A stretch of DNA of 9,709 nt from positions 1 through 9,709 of the forward strand of contig DHJN01000244.1 of NCBI GenBank assembly GCA_002404345.1, given 5' to 3'. Position 1 is the stretch's first letter. Each line of letters opens with the position of its first letter. Below, piece after piece: positions 6,506 through 9,709 of the stretch. This DNA is from Actinobacteria bacterium UBA4719. GTDB taxonomy: Bacteria > Actinomycetota > Actinomycetes > Actinomycetales > Dermatophilaceae. The notes beneath the pieces are model-generated. The model searched no databases. It had not been told where the DNA came from and saw only the letters and a list, made by a program, of their open reading frames with translations. The translations under genes were made by a program, and so were the position numbers.

Positions 6506-6538
6506 TCGGTGACCTTGGGCAGTGTCAACGCCAATCGT
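6506..6538 (+). other. Apparent 33-bp micro-inverted segment of the dehydrogenase gene
   Basis: On the plus strand these bases read S-V-T-L-G-S-V-N-A-N-R. If this block alone is flipped to the minus strand, it joins in frame to RHYASAV at 6505 and makes VTLGSVNANRRHYASAV, the conserved motif of the glucose-dehydrogenase family. Short inverted repeats GGCGT (6502-6506) and ACGCC (6528-6532) lie at or near its ends, a possible cause by template switching. The motif match is seen; the inversion is inference. Confidence 0.42.
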
Positions 6539-7063
6539 CCCGGGGGGCTTCCATCACGCTCGGGACCGCTCGCTTGGATCGTGCTCCCTGGACCAACCAT
6601 CTCCGATCGGAGGCGGTGTGTGTCGACGAGAGCGTCCCATGCCTTCACATAGACGCCGGCTCGCTCAGTCGTCGCGGCAACCGTGGCCGAACCCAACGCC
6701 AGATGGCGGCGCCAGCCCCCGCCGTCGGCGTAGAAGTAGCCCAGCTGGTGCGGGATCAGCCAGACCAGCAACAGGTTGGCCGCCAGCGGTGTGCTGCTGT
6801 TGCGCACGAAGGCTTGGGAGTCCGCGACTGCCACGCCCACAACCATCGCCAGCGGCAGCGCGATCCCCCAGCGCCGGTGGGCCGAAGCGGTCCAGGGACT
6901 GAGGGCGACGACCAGCAGGTACACGCCCAGGAACCACAACGGCCCGAATGGGATGGTGTTCCCGATCGCCACGTGCCGCAGCGGGGACAACGACCCCAGC
7001 CCGCCTGCCCGCATCAGCAAGTCGATTGCGAGCCACACACCAAGGAAGTTGAAGGTGGGCCGC

Positions 7064-7073
7064 ACTAAACTAA
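7064..7073. repeat. 5-bp tandem duplication (ACTAA ACTAA) causing a frameshift
   Basis: ACTAA occurs twice in a row (7064-7068, 7069-7073). On the minus strand it reads TTAGTTTAGT and creates the TAG that ends the first acyltransferase frame. Deleting one copy restores an open, family-consistent frame. Confidence 0.7.
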
Positions 7074-7389
7074 CCGGCGGACCCGGCGGGCCAGGTAGGC
7101 CGGGTACGACTCGCCCCGGCTGAGTGAGGTCGCCAAGGAGACCCAGTTCGCGTAACCACCCGCGAAGAAGAACAGCGCCATGACGTCGCCGGTCCAGGTG
7201 AGTGGCCACAGCCCGGGGATCACCGCGACGACGTTCTGGTCGACGACCTTCCCGCCGGCCAGGTCAGGCATGACGCTCAACCAGTGAAGGAGTACGACGA
7301 CGACCATGGAGGTGACGCGGACGAGGTCGATGAAGCGGTCCCTGTCCGGGGCCGGCACGACGACCTCGGCCCGGCTGCCCTGCACACCA

Positions 7390-7394
7390 CCTCC
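7390..7394 (-). promoter_or_regulatory. Ribosome binding site GGAGG for the acyltransferase GTG at 7385
   Basis: On the minus strand GGAGG lies 4 nt before GTG 7385. It favours this start over the upstream in-frame TTG at 7433 and gives an N-terminus of usual length before the first membrane helix. Confidence 0.5.
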
Positions 7395-7627
7395 ATGCTC
7401 CCAGTACACCCCGAACACACCCGCTTCGGGCAAGGGCCAACGTCCCCCGAAAGGGCGGCCAGCAATTACCGCGCCGACCCTGGCCAGGACCCGCGCCGGG
7501 TGCAGCGCTTCGACATCGAGGCCGCCGAACTGCGCGTCGACCGAAATCTGCCATTCTCGGGCGAGCCACGGGACCTCCGGCTCTAGTAGAAGCCGAGCCG
7601 GGCCGACGATGGTAGTGCCTCAGGGAT

Positions 7628-7631
7628 GGAG
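7628..7631 (+). promoter_or_regulatory. Ribosome binding site GGAG selecting the USP start at 7639
   Basis: GGAG lies 7 nt before ATG 7639. In-frame alternatives ATG 7609 and ATG 7645 lack a well-spaced site. Confidence 0.5.
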
Positions 7632-7638
7632 CCCCGAT

Positions 7639-8097
7639 ATGGTAATGCATGGAATTCGGCCTGTGATCGTCGTCGGGACCGACGGGTCCCCAGGCAGCCT
7701 CGAGGCGCTGCGGTGGGCGCTGCGGCAGGCCCAAGCAACCGGCGCCGAGGTCCGCGTGCTGTTGGCGTGGGAGGTGGCAACGTCGCTCGGTAACCTGTCG
7801 GAAATGGACGACGTCGACTGGGCCGACATCGCCCGCACTGCTGTCGAGGAGGCCGCAGCTGCGGAGCCTGACTTCTCGGTGCCCATCTCCACTGAGGTGG
7901 TCAATGGTCGCCCCTCGAACGTCCTGGTCGAGGCGAGCAAGGACGCTGACCTGCTCGTCGTGGGCTGCCGCGGACACGGCCGGGTGCTGGAGATGATGCT
8001 CGGCTCGGTCAGTGACCACTGCACCCACCACGCCTACTGCCCGGTCGTCGTGGTCCGCTCGCCGGCGCCGGGCGCCCAGAAACTTGCTGTCAAGTGA
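7639..8097 (+). CDS. Universal stress protein (UspA family)
   Basis: A single-domain UspA protein of 152 residues, the usual size. The first strand and phosphate loop VIVVGTDGSPGS are at 9-20, followed by the amphipathic helix LEALRWALRQAQ. The ATP-binding signature G-2x-G-9x-G(S/T) is complete: Gly109, Gly112 and Gly122-Ser123 in VVGCRGHGRVLEMMLGSVS. The last strand CPVVVVR is at 134-140. Such proteins bind ATP, dimerise and help cells survive hypoxia, stationary phase or oxidative stress. The start at ATG 7639 is preferred for its GGAG site. It stands alone: the acyltransferase gene runs away from it and the next plus-strand gene begins 327 bp downstream. No damage is visible. Confidence 0.92.
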   Translation: MVMHGIRPVIVVGTDGSPGSLEALRWALRQAQATGAEVRVLLAWEVATSLGNLSEMDDVDWADIARTAVEEAAAAEPDFSVPISTEVVNGRPSNVLVEASKDADLLVVGCRGHGRVLEMMLGSVSDHCTHHAYCPVVVVRSPAPGAQKLAVK

Positions 8098-8424
8098 CGT
8101 TCTTGCCCGTGGCTTCGCGCTCGGTCTGGATGGCAAGCAGTGTGGCGACTATCGAGGCGTCCCAGATGTGGCGCTGGGCACGTCAATGATCGCGTTGCGG
8201 GGGCCGCCAGTGTCTTCGCGTCCGGCGGCCATGAGCGCGCGTTGCGACTCGGGCTGTTGTCCCGGTGATCGATCCCGCTACGGGATGACGAACATCATGT
8301 CGCGCCACGTCGGTGCAGTCTCCGCGCGTGCCCGTAGCCGGTTCCGCTTACGGGACGGCGTGCGGTCGACAAAATGCCCGATGTGCCTCGGGGCTGATGC
8401 GCCGCGCTGCGGCATGCTGTCTAT
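8098..8424. other. Intergenic stretch with a short hairpin, no gene
   Basis: These 327 bp hold no recognisable coding sequence; the open plus frame through it is Arg/Ser/Cys-rich and unlike a protein family. A 6-bp perfect stem with a 3-nt loop (ATCCCG CTA CGGGAT, 8272-8286) sits mid-way, and a near copy, TTCCGCTTACGGGA, begins at 8341. They could be a late terminator for the USP gene or a diverged repeat pair. The promoter of the downstream thiol transferase should lie near the right end; I see no clear -35/-10. Confidence 0.4.
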
Positions 8425-9426
8425 GTGAGCAAGGACACGAACGCGCGGAGGTCATACGTTGAGCACGGCCGGGAGTTTACTCGGGATACGAACTACGTCA
8501 CAACGCGCATCACGCAGGACGGCCGCGACGGCTACCCGGTCGCACCGGGCCGCTATCGGCTCGTCGCGGCGCGCGCATGCCCCTGGGCGAACCGCGCGAT
8601 CATCGTGCGGCGCCTGCTGGGACTTGAGGATGTGCTGTCGATGGGATTGTGCGGTCCAACCCATGACAAGCGCAGCTGGACGTTCGACCTTGACCCGGGC
8701 GGCGTCGACCCGGTCCTCGGCATCGAGCGGCTCCAGGAGGCGTATTTCGCCCGCTTTCCTGGATACCAGCGGGGCATCACCGTCCCCGCGGTTGTGGAGG
8801 TCTCCACCGGCCATGTTGTGACCAACGACTACGCGCAGATGACGCTCGATTTCTCGACCCAGTGGCGTGAGTTCCACCGCGATGGAGCGCCGGACCTCTA
8901 CCCGCAGAAACTTCGCGGAGAAATCGATGAGGTTTGCCAGCGGACTTACACCGAGGTCAACAACGGCGTCTACCGCTGCGGCTTCGCCGGATCCCAGGAG
9001 GCGTACGACGCTGCATATGAACGACTGTTCACCGGGTTGGACTGGCTCAGCGACCGGCTCTCGACGCAGCGATACCTGGTCGGCGACACGCTCACCGAGG
9101 CCGACGTGCGGCTGTTTACGACCCTGGCCAGGTTCGATCCCGTCTACCACGGGCACTTCAAGTGCAACCGGAGCAAACTAAGCGAGATACCGGTGCTGTG
9201 GGCGTATGCGCGCGACTTGTTCCAGACCCCCGGCTTCGGCGACACTATCGACTTCGGCCAGATCAAGGAGCACTACTACGTCGTGCACGAGGACATCAAC
9301 CCGACGCGTATCGTCCCCAAAGGACCCGATCTGTCGAACTGGCTCACCCCCCACGGGCGTCAGCAGCTCGGAGGCCGCCCGTTCGGCGACGGCACTCCGC
9401 CCGACTCGAAGTCGCCGATGACTTGA
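8425..9426 (+). CDS. Glutathionyl-hydroquinone reductase-like (ECM4/Xi-class GST) protein, probably mycothiol-dependent
   Basis: A 333-residue Xi-class glutathione-transferase relative. The N-terminal thioredoxin-like domain (about 40-145) carries the catalytic ARACPWANRAIIVRRLLGLE with Cys52. The helical C-terminal domain has NNGVYRCGFAGSQEAYDAAY (179-198), YLVGDTLTEADVRLFTTLAR (217-236), FDPVYHGHFKCN (237-248) and IKEHYYVVHEDINPTRIVPK (280-299), all strongly conserved in the ECM4/YqjG/PcpF family. These enzymes reduce thiol-conjugated hydroquinones, using Cys plus conserved tyrosines (here probably Tyr241 and Tyr284 or Tyr285). Where glutathione-using members have N-E-S to grip the gamma-glutamyl group, this one has TNDYAQ (133-138), consistent with mycothiol in actinobacteria, as inferred. 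The start is GTG 8425, without a clear Shine-Dalgarno; the frame agrees with the family N-terminus (YVEHGREFTRDTNY). It is intact and monocistronic. Confidence 0.9.
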   Translation: MSKDTNARRSYVEHGREFTRDTNYVTTRITQDGRDGYPVAPGRYRLVAARACPWANRAIIVRRLLGLEDVLSMGLCGPTHDKRSWTFDLDPGGVDPVLGIERLQEAYFARFPGYQRGITVPAVVEVSTGHVVTNDYAQMTLDFSTQWREFHRDGAPDLYPQKLRGEIDEVCQRTYTEVNNGVYRCGFAGSQEAYDAAYERLFTGLDWLSDRLSTQRYLVGDTLTEADVRLFTTLARFDPVYHGHFKCNRSKLSEIPVLWAYARDLFQTPGFGDTIDFGQIKEHYYVVHEDINPTRIVPKGPDLSNWLTPHGRQQLGGRPFGDGTPPDSKSPMT

Positions 9427-9709
9427 GCAACCCCCGCACATGTGGAGGTGTTGTGTGTGCAGCACTTGGCAGCTGCGACGCGCGCGCTCCCAGCCCCAAC
9501 GATGTGAGCGGAACTCATGGCCACATGTTCAACATCAGCACAGAACCGGCGCTGCGGCTATGGGCGAGCGTGCCTGACTGCGCTGCTCACCTGGTTCCGC
9601 ACGGATAACCAAGTGCCGTCGCCCTCAATGCCACGCCCGACGGCGTCTGCATGTACCAGTTAACCGGCTTCCTGAACCGGCGCGTTCGGGCCTGTCAAGT
9701 TAACGGTGT
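9427..9709. other. Non-coding tail of the window with short direct repeats
   Basis: No gene is recognised in these 283 bp. Two short direct repeats occur near the end: AACCGGC at 9662-9668 and 9675-9681, and AGTTAAC at 9658-9664 and 9698-9704. They may be the edge of something beyond the window, but too little is visible to say. Confidence 0.3.
9428..9453 (+). terminator. Weak imperfect hairpin after the thiol transferase gene
   Basis: CAAC (9428-9431) pairs with GTTG (9450-9453) around an imperfect C-rich/G-rich stem containing the palindrome CACATGTG, directly after the stop at 9426 and followed by a GT-rich run. A plausible but weak terminator. Confidence 0.25.

Larger units (their letters stand above)
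6484..7385 (-). pseudogene. Acyltransferase-3 family membrane protein, frameshifted and C-terminally truncated
   Basis: From the GTG at 7385, 106 codons give DRDRFIDLVRVTSMVVVVLL then HW, with the R-x10-H motif (Arg23, His34) of acyltransferase-3 enzymes in the first membrane helix, then a second helix (GDVMALFFFAGGYANW) and a TAG at 7065-7067. The family continues in the next frame from about 7072: RPTFNFLGVWLAIDLLMRAG, IPFGPLWFLGVYLLVVALSP, RRWGIALPLAMVVGVAV, NLLLVWLIPHQLGYFYADG. The break is a 5-bp tandem duplication at 7064-7073; removing one copy gives RRVRRLVRPTFNF. Such enzymes transfer acyl groups to sugars or glycolipids across the membrane and are normally 350-450 residues. Here similarity ends near 6665; the last 60 codons to 6484 do not fit and run into dehydrogenase-remnant DNA. 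So the gene has both a frameshift and a lost 3' end. Confidence 0.75.
7386..7638. other. Region between divergent acyltransferase and USP genes, no assignable gene
   Basis: No recognised gene. Two open frames here have GC-rich third positions: a plus frame ending at the TAG 7584-7586 (RRVQRFDIEAAELRVDRNLP) and a minus frame continuous with the acyltransferase frame (WQISVDAQFGGLDVEALHPA). They overlap, so at most one is real, and neither resembles a family I know. The minus one has no ATG or GTG start ahead of it. It presumably also carries both divergent promoters. Confidence 0.4.

Noticed and set aside
6251..6652. 133-aa plus-strand ORF containing GSVNANR
   Set aside because: As a whole it is not a protein: its left part is antisense to GH15 and the dehydrogenase remnant. 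Only the short GSVNANR segment is kept, as a probable micro-inversion.
7264..8136. 290-aa minus-strand ORF across the USP gene
   Set aside because: Antisense of the USP gene, which has the complete ATP-binding signature on the plus strand.
9658..9709. Terminal inverted repeat of an insertion sequence at the right edge (TCAAGTTAACGGTGT)
   Set aside because: No matching inverted copy occurs in the window and no transposase is visible, so I cannot support a mobile element.
1..9709. CRISPR array, tRNA or rRNA genes, prophage genes
   Set aside because: No regularly spaced repeats, no tRNA-like T-arm or cloverleaf, and no phage structural or integrase motifs were seen on either strand.

Overview
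The window is high-GC DNA with actinobacterial character: GC-rich third codon positions, GTG starts, and a protein set typical of Actinomycetes (an Xre/MbcA-like antitoxin, a GH15 trehalase/glucoamylase-type enzyme behind a glucose-dehydrogenase-like gene, a universal stress protein, and an ECM4-type thiol transferase in a lineage that normally uses mycothiol). I cannot name a genus. There are no rRNA or tRNA genes, no CRISPR array, and no complete insertion sequence.

Layout. 1-581 (minus): an HTH/antitoxin-like gene whose stop overlaps, as GTGA, the start of a 16-codon remnant that looks like the N-terminus of a RES-domain toxin. A triple 7-bp repeat lies just upstream of the antitoxin. 751-1281 (minus): an unrecognised 176-residue protein. 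1313-2309 (plus): a metallopeptidase-like gene broken by a 1-base frameshift inside its HExxH motif, followed by a strong hairpin at 2337-2357. 2505-3269 (minus): an intact SDR oxidoreductase. 3444-3767 (minus): a small unknown protein whose C-terminal part seems to slip frame twice. 3991-4508 (plus): the N-terminus of a large membrane protein cut off and joined to the last 57 codons of a sensor histidine kinase. 4523-6346 (minus): an intact GH15 hydrolase. 6350-6505 (minus): the last 51 codons of a zinc-type glucose/alcohol dehydrogenase, ending 3 nt before the GH15 start, with an apparent 33-bp micro-inversion at its upstream edge. 6484-7385 (minus): an acyltransferase-3 gene frameshifted by a 5-bp tandem duplication and lacking its C-terminus. 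7639-8097 (plus): an intact universal stress protein. 8425-9426 (plus): an intact glutathionyl-hydroquinone-reductase-like protein. The last 283 bp hold no recognisable gene.

The main theme is decay. Intact housekeeping or stress genes (SDR, GH15, USP, thiol transferase) sit between at least five broken genes, and each break has a different visible cause: single-base indel, compensating frameshifts, deletion-fusion, micro-inversion, 5-bp duplication. This fits either a pseudogene-rich accessory region or a low-coverage assembly; resequencing would separate the two. I found no convincing new multi-gene system. The nearest candidate is the truncated Xre/RES-like toxin-antitoxin module at the left edge. 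Family assignments rest on motifs recalled from memory; no search was run.
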